Position numbers and translations under genes: made by a program | In this document: in pieces, positions 1 to 8,075 of the stretch | Position numbering within the stretch: the first letter of the stretch is position 1 | How the letters are laid out: every line of letters starts with the position of its first letter | Origin: Chryseobacterium sp. G0201 | GTDB taxonomy: Bacteria; Bacteroidota; Bacteroidia; Flavobacteriales; Weeksellaceae | Assembly: GCF_003815655.1 (NCBI RefSeq) | Contig: NZ_CP033917.1 | Coordinates: forward strand, 4,588,001-4,652,000 | DNA: 64,000 nucleotides | Direction: 5' to 3' | Notes under the pieces: generated by a model | The model's database searches: none | The model's input: the letters and a program-made list of their open reading frames with translations, nothing else | What the model was told of the DNA's origin: nothing

Positions 1-80
1 AACAGCCTTGGGAATAGTTTTTTATCCCAATAAAATTGAAGAAATTTTGGTTAAATTATTAATCATAAATATAATCGTTT

Positions 81-101
81 AGATCCTTCCAGGATGACAA
101 A
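81..101. repeat. Half copy of dispersed GTCATTCC-type repeat
   Basis: A 21-base half unit reading AGATCCTTCC-AGGATGACAAA. It matches the right arm of the complete inverted-repeat copies at 16234-16306, 27050-27117 and 53959-54027. A second partial unit (TGTAGGAATCT) lies near 146-156. There is no gene in 1-257; this repeat debris and the hairpin at 190-221 are all I see there. Confidence 0.6.
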
Positions 102-189
102 GTGAGTGTTTAATTTTCACTTAAAAAACGATAGCCTGCAATTTCTGTAGGAATCTAAAGTTTGCTTACATAATTATAAACATAAAAAG

Positions 190-221
190 TTTCGGCGGAT
201 TTGCTTTGCAAACCCGCCAAA
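190..221 (-). terminator. Rho-independent terminator of the transglutaminase-like gene
   Basis: On the minus strand an 11-base G+C-rich stem (GGCGGGTTTGC / GCAAATCCGCC, one mismatch, AAA loop) is followed by a run of T. It lies 37 bases beyond the stop codon of the gene at 258-2279. Confidence 0.75.
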
Positions 222-257
222 ACTTCTAACTTCTAACTTTTAACTTTTAACGTCAAT

Positions 258-2279
258 TTATTTAAACTTCTTTTTAAAGCTAAATTTAAGCATATTCATT
301 AACCCCGGCTCAATAATATCGATTCCCAATCCGAAATTACTGTCAGCCACCGTATGATGATCTGTCCTGAATTTTTCAAAATCGTTCTGCGGAATTTCAA
401 GATTAACCAAAGGTCTGTATTCGATATTAACTGTTGCACCGTTTTTAGTTACTTTTTTACGGCTCGTAAAATCAAAATATGGATTATTGATCGTACTTTC
501 CTGAACAGTATATTTTTCTTCAGTATCTATTTTTTGGTCTGTGTAAAGACTTATTTCATACTTTTCACTGTCGAAATTATGCCAGAAAGGAAGGTCTTTA
601 TGCATAAAATCTCTTGCGCTTGCCTTCACAACATTACGATCAAAATACATCAAAAAACGATTCTTTTGTGGATCAACATAATATGGATTTTCAATAGTAG
701 CTTGATAGTGAATTTTAAACTCATTCAACTTTTTATCATCACTTACAATGTCTATTGAAGCATCTTTGAACACATTTCTAAGGTCGGTTCCGTTTCTGTC
801 GCCGGAGTAATTTAAGCTGTAAAACAGGAAATTATTCCAGCTGTCAACAGCCTCTCTTTTATTGGTATTTTTAAAATAACGTCTCATCGCATTGGCGCGA
901 TTTCCTTTGTAAGTGGTGGTTAATTTCAATATACCTGTTGTATTTTTAGCATTAAATTCAACCTTTTCATCAACACAATAATAAGGATATTTGTAAGCTT
1001 TTCTTGTGCTCAAATTTTGATTAGGTTTTGCTTCAAGATAGTGCATAAAATAGATGAACCCTCTATTTTCAATCAACCCAAATTCATCACGAATTGTTGC
1101 ATCCACAAAATATTCTTCTCCTTTATAATTAATTTTTACCACAACATGATTGAACGAAAGCAATGACGGAAGATAATATTTAATGTAATAATCCGTATGA
1201 AAATTCACCAAAACAACAGAAGAATCAACACCAATATAATCCAGAATAACTTTTAGTAAAACACATTTCGCCTTACAGTCTCCCTGCTTATTTTCAAAGG
1301 TCACAGAAGGCTCCTGAGGTTTGTGCCCATTCATTTCATCTGCGTTAAAGATGTAGTAAATATTGTTCTGAACATATTCAATCGCAAACTGAAGCTTTTC
1401 ATCCTGATCAGCGATTGCATCCAGTTTTTCAACCAAATTCGGAGCAAAATCTTTTAAAGAAGATTTATTAAAAATATCTTCATAAATCGGAGCAAAATAA
1501 TTAGAAAGTTCCGTCCAATTTTTATCTGTTGCAAAATCTACAAAAGGAAAAATTTCTCTGCCTGCGTCAACAGGATTGATATAATTCTCTTCTTCAATGA
1601 TAAATTTTTCTCCTTTCTTTAAATAATTAATTTCAGGTTGTAAAACGTCACCTTTTTCATCTCTGAAAAACGTTTTTTTGTAGGCTATCTGCTCATCTCT
1701 ATCATTAATGAAAGTGAATTTAAAATTTCCGTAAGCCCAATAATTGTCAGGACTTACCCAAACATATTTTGAGAAGTCTTTTCTTAAAAAATCACGATCT
1801 GTAAAGGGTTTTATACGAGAATCTTCCAGAATTAAAACATCGTACAATCTTAAATCTTTAATGGTAATATTGATCTTCTTATTACTGCTCAGAACTCCTC
1901 CACTGCTTTGATTTTCACTGTCCAGCACTTTAATTTTAGTATCAGGAATTTTATCTATCAAAACACCTTCTCTCAAAATACTGATTCGGTGAATATGATA
2001 CACTTCATTTTCTTCAACCACAATATCCGTCACGGATGCTCTCTCAAGATTAGCAGGCTCATTCAAGGTATAAGCCATACAGACATATTCGCTGTTCTCA
2101 GTATTACTTGTATAATATTTTTTGTCTAAAAAGTAACAGTAATCTCTCCCTTCTTCAATTTGTTTTTTCGCAAAATCAGAGTCTTTTATTCTATTGATCA
2201 ACTCCTGATCTTCCACATTTCCTGCCCACGATTCAGGTTTTTGAATCTTATAATTTTCAATTTGAATTTGATTATCCAT
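258..2279 (-). CDS. DUF3857 / transglutaminase-like domain protein
   Basis: A 673-residue protein with a DUF3857-like N-terminal half (about residues 40-270) followed by a transglutaminase-like core. A plausible catalytic triad is visible: Cys335 in GDCKAKC, His378 in FNHVVV and Asp393 in VDATIRD. A C-terminal beta-rich region of about 240 residues follows. Proteins of this architecture are common in Bacteroidota, usually with a signal peptide. This one begins MDNQIQIENYK and shows no export signal, so it is probably cytoplasmic, or the start is further upstream, which I could not find. The substrate is unknown. The gene is transcribed away from the DUF4377 gene and has its own terminator. 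Family assignment is confident; activity is inferred from the triad. Confidence 0.85.
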   Translation of the reverse strand: MDNQIQIENYKIQKPESWAGNVEDQELINRIKDSDFAKKQIEEGRDYCYFLDKKYYTSNTENSEYVCMAYTLNEPANLERASVTDIVVEENEVYHIHRISILREGVLIDKIPDTKIKVLDSENQSSGGVLSSNKKINITIKDLRLYDVLILEDSRIKPFTDRDFLRKDFSKYVWVSPDNYWAYGNFKFTFINDRDEQIAYKKTFFRDEKGDVLQPEINYLKKGEKFIIEEENYINPVDAGREIFPFVDFATDKNWTELSNYFAPIYEDIFNKSSLKDFAPNLVEKLDAIADQDEKLQFAIEYVQNNIYYIFNADEMNGHKPQEPSVTFENKQGDCKAKCVLLKVILDYIGVDSSVVLVNFHTDYYIKYYLPSLLSFNHVVVKINYKGEEYFVDATIRDEFGLIENRGFIYFMHYLEAKPNQNLSTRKAYKYPYYCVDEKVEFNAKNTTGILKLTTTYKGNRANAMRRYFKNTNKREAVDSWNNFLFYSLNYSGDRNGTDLRNVFKDASIDIVSDDKKLNEFKIHYQATIENPYYVDPQKNRFLMYFDRNVVKASARDFMHKDLPFWHNFDSEKYEISLYTDQKIDTEEKYTVQESTINNPYFDFTSRKKVTKNGATVNIEYRPLVNLEIPQNDFEKFRTDHHTVADSNFGLGIDIIEPGLMNMLKFSFKKKFK

Positions 2280-2439
2280 TATTTATATTTTAGTATTTGT
2301 ATTATTTGGTTAAAATTATTTTTTATTAAAATTAAAGGCGTTCAAATTAATTAATTAAAAAGTAAAAAACAAGAGTAGAACAACGACTATATTGTAAATT
2401 TCGGCACAGAAATTGTCACCTAAGAGTAAAATCAGAATT

Positions 2440-2787
2440 ATGAAAAATATTATAACAATTTTAAAAGGAACATTTGGGGTAACAGCTTTATTTGCGATCA
2501 CGCAATGTACAACAACAGCGAATGCTTCCAATGGAAACGAAAAAACATTCATTGTAGGTCCTAAAACGGTTGACTGTACTGGTGTTGGCCCAATGAAATG
2601 TTTGCAGGTAAAGGAAAACACATCCGAAAAGTGGACATATTTTTATGATCATATTCAAGGATTCACTTATGAACCTGGTTATGAATATGTTTTAAAAGTA
2701 AAAACCGAAAAAATTGAAAACCCACCAATGGATGCCTCTTCAATCAAATATACTTTAATAAAGCAGGTTTCGAAGACTAAAAAATAA
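2440..2787 (+). CDS. DUF4377 domain lipoprotein
   Basis: 115 residues from ATG 2440. I prefer this start to the upstream in-frame TTG because it gives a lipoprotein signal: a hydrophobic stretch ending FAITQC, with Cys about residue 22 as the lipidation site. The mature part has the DUF4377 pattern: VGPKTVDCTGVGPMKCLQVKE, then W-x2-F-Y-x2-I-x-G-F-x-Y-E-P-G-Y-EY-L and a final beta strand. DUF4377 domains occur alone or next to HslJ/META domains in envelope stress lipoproteins; the molecular function is unknown. It ends just before a bidirectional terminator that it shares with the convergent SPFH gene. Confidence 0.85.
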   Translation: MKNIITILKGTFGVTALFAITQCTTTANASNGNEKTFIVGPKTVDCTGVGPMKCLQVKENTSEKWTYFYDHIQGFTYEPGYEYVLKVKTEKIENPPMDASSIKYTLIKQVSKTKK

Positions 2788-2790
2788 AAA

Positions 2791-2820
2791 AAATCCCTTT
2801 CAAAATTTTGAAAGGGATTT
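2791..2820. terminator. Bidirectional terminator, perfect 30-base palindrome
   Basis: Arms AAATCCCTTTCAAAA and TTTTGAAAGGGATTT form a perfect dyad with A/T tracts on both sides. It lies between the convergent stop codons at 2787 and 2840, so it can serve both genes. Confidence 0.9.
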
Positions 2821-2839
2821 ACATTTTCATCAAACTATC

Positions 2840-3772
2840 TTAATGCTCATGATTTCTCGGAGGTTCTGGTAATTGCGCTTTATTAACTTCATCCATTTTC
2901 TGCGTTGCAGCCATAGAAACAACCAATTCATTCAGCATAGAACTTGCCGCTTGTGGCGAATTGGGCAATAACACCAAATTACTTCTGTTATTTGCTCCGA
3001 TGGAATGTAAAGTATCATAATGCTGTGTCACCACAATTAATGCCGAAGCTTCTTGTGCATTGATTCCTGCAGCATTCAGCATTTTCACAGACTCTTCCAG
3101 ACCTTTTGCAATTTCTCTTCTTTGGTCAGCGATACCCTGCCCTTGAAGTTTTTTAGATTCTGCCTCAGCTTTTGCAACGGCAACAATTCTGATTCTTTGC
3201 GCTTCAGATTCGTATTCTGCGGCAGTTTTTTCACGTTCTGCAGCGTTGATTCTGTTCATGGCATGTTTTACTTGCTCATCCGGATCAATATCGGTTACCA
3301 AAGCTTTAATAATATCATAGCCATAACTTTGCATTGCTTCCTGCAATTCACTTTTTACAGCAACCGCAATATCATCTTTTCTTACGAAAACATCATCTAA
3401 TTTAGTTTTTGGAACTTCTGCACGTACCACATCAAAAACATAAGATGTAATTTGATTTTCAGGATTTTCTAAACGATAATATGCATCTTTTACATTTTCT
3501 CTGATCACCTGATACTGTACGGAAACTTTCATTTTAATGAAAACATTATCCAACGTTTTGGTATCAATGATAACGTCCAGTTGTTGAATCCTCAAATTCA
3601 GACGCTTAGAAATCTGATCCAAAAACGGAATTTTCAAATGCAGACCAGCATGACTTACTTTTAAAAATTTTCCTAATCTTTCTACAACAGCTGCAGACTC
3701 CTGCTTTACCGTGAAAAAAGAAGCGAACAATGTGATCAATCCGAAAAAGACCAAAATACCTAAATATATCAT
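2840..3772 (-). CDS. SPFH / band 7 (stomatin-like) membrane protein
   Basis: 310 residues. One N-terminal membrane segment (residues 1-20) is followed by an SPFH domain: ESAAVVERLGKF, GLHLKIPFLDQI and RIQQLDV, typical of the stomatin/QmcA/paraslipin group. A helical region rich in Ala/Glu follows (AAEREKTAAEYESEAQRI, then KAEAESKKLQGQG). These proteins oligomerise on membranes and scaffold proteases or lipid domains. No NfeD-like partner gene is adjacent, which is common for this subgroup. It is transcribed alone and ends at the shared palindromic terminator. The family is certain; the client is unknown. Confidence 0.92.
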   Translation of the reverse strand: MIYLGILVFFGLITLFASFFTVKQESAAVVERLGKFLKVSHAGLHLKIPFLDQISKRLNLRIQQLDVIIDTKTLDNVFIKMKVSVQYQVIRENVKDAYYRLENPENQITSYVFDVVRAEVPKTKLDDVFVRKDDIAVAVKSELQEAMQSYGYDIIKALVTDIDPDEQVKHAMNRINAAEREKTAAEYESEAQRIRIVAVAKAEAESKKLQGQGIADQRREIAKGLEESVKMLNAAGINAQEASALIVVTQHYDTLHSIGANNRSNLVLLPNSPQAASSMLNELVVSMAATQKMDEVNKAQLPEPPRNHEH

Positions 3773-3985
3773 AGTTTTTATTTTTGTTAAATGTGTCGTA
3801 ATTATTTACGATTTGTTAAATGGAGCTTATTTTAAAGTCCATATTTTCAAAAATAGGGAAAATAATCATATTTAATATACTGAAAACCAAAACACTTTTC
3901 ACTTAATTTAAAACATAAATTATTTTTAAGACTCTTGAGAAAATATTTTAATAAAAAACTTACTTTTGAATATTAATTACCCATT

Positions 3986-4558
3986 ATGGTTGATGCTCGA
4001 GAAATATTAAAGGAACACATTTCAAAATTTACAACTCTCACTTTCGAGCAGTTTGAATATGTCTTTTCACACTTTAATATGATCAAATTAAAAAAAGGAC
4101 AAATGCTGATCACGGAAGGAGATTTCGTAGATCACGAGTATTTCGTTGTCGACGGTTGTCTGAAAGCATTCTACCTTAATGACAGCATGAAAATGTTTAT
4201 CCTGCAGTTTGCCATGCCGAATTGGTGGATAACAGATTTTGACGCCCTTTATAGCAAAAACCGAGCAACCATCAACGTTGACTGCATCACCAACGCCAGT
4301 ATTTTATCGATCTCCAATGAAGACCGAGAGAAAATCTGCAAAGAAATCCATGAGGTTGAGCATTTTTTCAGGTGGCGAACGAATAAAGGTTATGTTGCAG
4401 CCCAAAAACGCCTTCTTTCCTTCATGAATAATGATGCAAAATTTAGGTATGAAGAGCTTTTATCATTGTATCCTCAATTGTACAATTTAGTTCCTAAACA
4501 TTTGATTGCAGCGTATTTGGGAGTTACTCGAGAGACTTTAAGCAGACTTCATCAATAA
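3986..4558 (+). CDS. Crp/Fnr family transcriptional regulator
   Basis: 190 residues: an N-terminal cyclic-nucleotide-binding fold (KKGQMLITEGDFVDHEYFVVDGCLKAF) and a C-terminal helix-turn-helix ending VTRETLSRLHQ. The recognition helix keeps R182-E183-T184 and R187, the R-E-x3-R pattern that contacts GTGA half-sites in E. coli CRP. The cAMP-binding signature is not evident, so the effector is unknown. No Fnr-type Cys cluster is present. It lies upstream of a YceI gene on the same strand, and a GTGA-N6-TCAC dyad sits between them, so YceI is the obvious candidate target. Confidence 0.9.
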   Translation: MVDAREILKEHISKFTTLTFEQFEYVFSHFNMIKLKKGQMLITEGDFVDHEYFVVDGCLKAFYLNDSMKMFILQFAMPNWWITDFDALYSKNRATINVDCITNASILSISNEDREKICKEIHEVEHFFRWRTNKGYVAAQKRLLSFMNNDAKFRYEELLSLYPQLYNLVPKHLIAAYLGVTRETLSRLHQ

Positions 4559-4597
4559 TTCTCCAACTTTAAACTTAGCTTTAAACCTCCAATATTT

Positions 4598-4613
4598 CGT
4601 GATCTACATCACG
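4598..4613. promoter_or_regulatory. CRP/FNR-type operator upstream of the YceI gene
   Basis: CGTGATCTACATCACG is an inverted repeat with GTGA-N6-TCAC, the exact half-site and spacing of CRP/FNR boxes. A Bacteroidota-like -7 box (GACATTTG, 4636-4643) follows, which puts the dyad centre near -41 of the inferred start. That is a class II activator position. The adjacent regulator retains the matching RETxxR recognition helix. Confidence 0.7.
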
Positions 4614-4667
4614 TAACTTTTTCCTACAATCGGCTGACATTTGTATCATCATTTAAAACAAATCAAA

Positions 4668-5201
4668 ATGGATACAAAAAATTTTAAAGTAAACAGCGAA
4701 AACAGTTTAGTTGAATGGATCGGGAGAAAAGTAACCGGAGCCCACAACGGAACAATCGAAGTAAAAGAAGGAAATTTCAATTTTGAAAACAACATCCTTT
4801 CTTCAGGAAAATTTGTCATCAACACAAGATCAATTAAAATTCTTGATATCGATGATTCTGAAACGAACGCACAATTTGCCAATCATTTGGCTTCGGATGA
4901 TTTCTTTAACTCAGATCAGTTTCCTGATGCCGTTTTCGAGATCAAACACGCAGAACCAGGTGAAAACAATTTTTACCACGTAACCGGAGATCTTACTATC
5001 AAAAGAATTACACATTCATTGGAAACGACTTTACAGATTGTGAAGACAGACAACGTTGCAGTTTTAGATACTAAAATTGTCATTGACAGAACAAAATTCA
5101 ACATCAAATTCAGATCATCAAATTTCTTCAGCAATCTTGGAGATACTTTGATCTACAACAATTTCGATTTGAATGTTCACTTAGTTGCAGACGCACAGTA
5201 A
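4668..5201 (+). CDS. YceI family protein
   Basis: 177 residues from ATG 4668; the in-frame TTG upstream lies inside the promoter region. It has the YceI lipocalin-like pattern: FKVNSENSLVEWIGRKVTGAHNGTIEVKEG, then SGKFVINTRSIKILD, HLASDDFFNSDQFPDAVFEI and VTGDLTIKRITHS. YceI proteins form an eight-stranded barrel that binds polyisoprenoids or other long amphiphiles. This copy has no signal peptide, so it should be cytoplasmic, unlike E. coli YceI. Regulation by the upstream Crp/Fnr protein through the dyad at 4598-4613 is inferred. Confidence 0.9.
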   Translation: MDTKNFKVNSENSLVEWIGRKVTGAHNGTIEVKEGNFNFENNILSSGKFVINTRSIKILDIDDSETNAQFANHLASDDFFNSDQFPDAVFEIKHAEPGENNFYHVTGDLTIKRITHSLETTLQIVKTDNVAVLDTKIVIDRTKFNIKFRSSNFFSNLGDTLIYNNFDLNVHLVADAQ

Positions 5202-5473
5202 TTTATTAACAACAAACTTGTTTCAATTCTTATTTCAAGCACAAATCGAAGATTCGACGGAGTCAAAAGTCACAAAAGATTAACACATAAGTTATCTTAA
5301 ATTCATTAACAAGCAGCAAAAAAAAACACATAAGTTTAAAAAAATCTTTGATTTTTCTTTTGCAAAACTTTGTTTTCTAATAATTAAATAAAGGTTAAAT
5401 ATCCAAATAGCTTTTGTCTCTTTTGCGGTTAAAATAATAGTTCAAATAAACTTAACAATTAAAATTTAACATC
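5202..5473. other. AT-rich spacer without a gene
   Basis: 272 bases with no credible ORF. It contains two short direct repeats of ACACATAAGTT (about 5283 and 5327) and AAAGATT/AATCTTTG complementarity, resembling the degenerate spacers elsewhere in the window. A promoter for the tautomerase operon should lie at its right end, but I see no clear box. Confidence 0.4.
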
Positions 5474-5692
5474 ATGCCATTCATAAAAGTAGATGTTTTG
5501 CGCGAAGATCTTAATCGCGAAAAAAAACAACAATTAATCAGAGAACTCAATAAAGCTGTAACAACAGTTTTAAATAAAGATCCACACTTGACACACATCG
5601 TTATCAATGAAATTGAAGACGACAACTGGGGATACGCCGGAGAACAGGTTACCGTCCTGAAAGAACAAGGATTTTCAACTGAAAAACAATAA
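5474..5692 (+). CDS. 4-oxalocrotonate tautomerase-like protein
   Basis: 72 residues beginning M-P-F-I-K-V. Removal of Met exposes the N-terminal Pro that is the catalytic base in the tautomerase superfamily. The pattern INEIEDDNWGYAG-x-Q matches small Pro1 tautomerases of the hydrolase-like 4-OT group. It is the first gene of a tight run with an SDR (7-base gap), an NTF2-like protein and a nitronate monooxygenase, so it probably takes part in turnover of a small organic or nitro compound. The substrate is not determined by the sequence. Confidence 0.85.
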   Translation: MPFIKVDVLREDLNREKKQQLIRELNKAVTTVLNKDPHLTHIVINEIEDDNWGYAGEQVTVLKEQGFSTEKQ

Positions 5693-5699
5693 ATCAGAC

Positions 5700-6431
5700 A
5701 TGAAAAAACAAACAATAATCGTTACAGGCGCATCATCCGGAATCGGTTTGGAAATTGCCCGTTATTTTCTTGACAGAGGTGATAATGTGGTCATAAATTC
5801 ACAAACACAATCGAAATTACAACAGGTTTATAACGAATTGGGAGCAGGAGAAAACCTTGCGATGGTTGCAGGAAGTATTGCATATAAAGCCGTTGGAGAA
5901 AAATTAGCAAAAACGGCAATTGAAAAATTCGGTTCGATAGATGTGTTGGTCAACAATGCAGGAATCTACGAAAACAAACCGTTTTTAGAAGTTACGGAAG
6001 AATATTTAGACAAATTTTTAAATACCAATTTAAAAGGAACATTCTTCACAACGCAATCCGTAATTCCTCAAATGCAGAAACAAAAAGATGGAGTGATCAT
6101 TAATATCGGAACTCCGCTTGTGTACCACGCGATCGCACAATCCCCGTCAACTGCACCGATTTCGAGCAAAGGAGCAATTCATGCTTTGACATTGCAACTG
6201 GCAGCAGAATTCGGAAAAGATAATATCAGAGTAAATGTCGTTGCACCGGGGCTCATCAGAACGCCGATGCACGATGAAAGTATCGATAATAATGCGGGAA
6301 TTCACCTGATCAACCGTATTGGAGAACCGGAAGAGGTCGCTCAAATGGTTCATGCTATTGCTAAAAACACATTTATCTCAGGCGCCATCATTAATGTAGA
6401 TGGAGGAATGGGCGCCGGTCATCAATTGTAA
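5700..6431 (+). CDS. SDR-fold protein lacking the catalytic tyrosine
   Basis: 243 residues with a classical SDR Rossmann fold: TGASSGIG at residues 9-16 (NAD(P) binding), NNAGIYE, and NVDGGMGAG near the C-terminus. The active-site YxxxK segment reads P153-I-S-S-K157-G-A, so Lys is kept and Tyr is Pro; the usual Ser region reads NIGTP. SDRs lacking Tyr cannot use the standard proton relay, so this is either a divergent enzyme with another mechanism or a non-catalytic cofactor-binding protein. It follows the tautomerase by 7 bases and probably shares its transcript. Confidence 0.85.
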   Translation: MKKQTIIVTGASSGIGLEIARYFLDRGDNVVINSQTQSKLQQVYNELGAGENLAMVAGSIAYKAVGEKLAKTAIEKFGSIDVLVNNAGIYENKPFLEVTEEYLDKFLNTNLKGTFFTTQSVIPQMQKQKDGVIINIGTPLVYHAIAQSPSTAPISSKGAIHALTLQLAAEFGKDNIRVNVVAPGLIRTPMHDESIDNNAGIHLINRIGEPEEVAQMVHAIAKNTFISGAIINVDGGMGAGHQL

Positions 6432-6504
6432 AAATGAAAGTTCTACTATTATTTGCATGGCTGTTTATCTTTCCGGTAACAGCTTTGCTCAAAAAATCAG
6501 AGTC

Positions 6505-6885
6505 ATGAAAAAAGACACAGTACAAGAAACAGAAATAAGAAATGCCATCGAACAATATTATTTTAAAGGAATTTATGAAGGAAATACCGAGCTTTTGAAA
6601 CAGGTTTTTCATAAAGATGCCCTACTTTTCGGAGATATAAAAGGAGTTCCTTACTACAAAACCGCCACACAATATATTGAAGGTGTCGGAAGCAGAATAA
6701 GTCCTCAAAAATCAGGAAAAGATTTTAATCCTAAAATCATCTCTGTCGACGTGATAAACACGATTGCTACAGCAAAATTAAATGTAAAAATGTATGATTT
6801 TAATTACTATAATTTTATAACTTTCCATAAAATTGATGGTAAATGGCTCATCGTCAATAAAACATTAACTGATGTAGAATTTTAA
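6505..6885 (+). CDS. NTF2-like (putative lumazine-binding type) protein, signal peptide frameshifted
   Basis: The intact reading frame from ATG 6505 gives 126 residues: IRNAIEQYYFKGIYEGNTELL, then VFHKDALLFGDIKG, and a C-terminal FITFHKIDGKWLIVNKTL. This is an NTF2-like cone fold of the PF12893 type. Upstream, ATG 6434 encodes a perfect signal-peptide start (MKVLLLFAWLFIFPV) in a different frame; this frame's continuation reads NSFAQKIRV, an ideal cleavage site. One missing base near 6476-6482 would restore a single exported protein from 6434. As it stands the protein would be cytoplasmic or poorly made. It belongs to the tautomerase/SDR/nitronate monooxygenase run. Confidence 0.75.
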   Translation: MKKDTVQETEIRNAIEQYYFKGIYEGNTELLKQVFHKDALLFGDIKGVPYYKTATQYIEGVGSRISPQKSGKDFNPKIISVDVINTIATAKLNVKMYDFNYYNFITFHKIDGKWLIVNKTLTDVEF

Positions 6886-6910
6886 ATTTTAAACCAAAAT
6901 CATCAAAATC

Positions 6911-7984
6911 ATGTGGAATAAAAACAGAATAACAGATTTATTGGGAATTGAATATCCTATTTTTCAGGGACCTTTTGGTGGCGGATTATCAACAGTTGAG
7001 TTGACCTCTACAGTCAGTAATCTCGGTGGATTGGGCGGTTTCGGAGCTTATACATCGTCTCCCGATGAAATTTATGAAATTGACAAACAGATAAAATTAA
7101 AGACAGACAAACCTTACAATCTCAACCTTTGGGTGAACGATCATGATATTATTGATCAGGAACACACTGAGAATCAATACAAAAAGACAGTTGAAATTTT
7201 CAAACCTTATTATGACAGTTTAAATATTGAGGTTCCTGCGCTCCCACCCTCTTTTGAGTCGAGATTTCAGAATCAGTTGCAGGTTGTTTTTGATATTAAA
7301 CCTAAAGTTTTCAGCTTCATGTTCGGACTTTTGGATCAGGATATCATTGAAAGATTGAAAAATCAGGGAACCATCGTTGCCGGAAATGCTACAACACTAG
7401 ACGAAGCCATCGCTTTGGAAAACATCGGTGTAGATATGATTGTCGCATCAGGTTTTGAAAGTGGCGGTCACAGACCTTCGTTTTTGGATAAAGCCGAGCT
7501 TTCAACGACAGGAACTTTTGCTTTAATTCAATTGGTTAAAGATAAAGTAAAAACTCCAATTGTAGCCGCCGGCGGAATCGCTAACGGTAGCGGAATCGCT
7601 GCAGCAATGACTTTAGGAGCAGAAGCCGCACAAATCGGAACTGCATTTTTAGCTACCGAAGAATCCGGAGCATTGCCGATTCATAAAGAATTTTTGTTTT
7701 CAGACGCTGCAAAATCCACTACCCTTTCCAGAGCATACACCGGAAGATTAGGACGCGGAATTACCACAGAAATCACAAGAAAACTCTTGACAGCAACAGA
7801 TCAAACCTTGCCTTTTCCTTTGCAGACAACCTTCATTTCATCGATGAGAAAAGCAGCGCTGGAACAAAAGAAACACGAATTGGTTTTCTTCTGGTCCGGA
7901 CAAATTGCTCCCATTTTAAAACATAAAGAAGCATCAACATTAATGAAATCATTAATTGAAGATGCAAATAAATTGTTCGGTTGA
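6911..7984 (+). CDS. Nitronate monooxygenase (2-nitropropane dioxygenase-like)
   Basis: 357 residues forming an FMN-binding TIM barrel of the nitronate monooxygenase family. The N-terminal YPIFQGPFGGGLS matches the flavin-contacting start of the family, followed by GFESGGHR, which carries the conserved His region, PIVAAGGIANG, and AAQIGTAFLATEES, which supplies phosphate-binding glycines. It is the last gene of the set and lies 25 bases after the NTF2-like gene. These enzymes oxidise alkyl nitronates to carbonyl compounds. Together with the Pro1 tautomerase this suggests detoxification of nitro or enol compounds, which is an inference from context. Confidence 0.9.
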   Translation: MWNKNRITDLLGIEYPIFQGPFGGGLSTVELTSTVSNLGGLGGFGAYTSSPDEIYEIDKQIKLKTDKPYNLNLWVNDHDIIDQEHTENQYKKTVEIFKPYYDSLNIEVPALPPSFESRFQNQLQVVFDIKPKVFSFMFGLLDQDIIERLKNQGTIVAGNATTLDEAIALENIGVDMIVASGFESGGHRPSFLDKAELSTTGTFALIQLVKDKVKTPIVAAGGIANGSGIAAAMTLGAEAAQIGTAFLATEESGALPIHKEFLFSDAAKSTTLSRAYTGRLGRGITTEITRKLLTATDQTLPFPLQTTFISSMRKAALEQKKHELVFFWSGQIAPILKHKEASTLMKSLIEDANKLFG

Positions 7985-8075
7985 TTTGCTAGAAGTTTGA
8001 AGTTGGAGGCTGGAAGTTCTTATTTTGACTAAAACAAACTCCCGGCCTCCAACTCCCATCTTGCCTACCAAAAAT

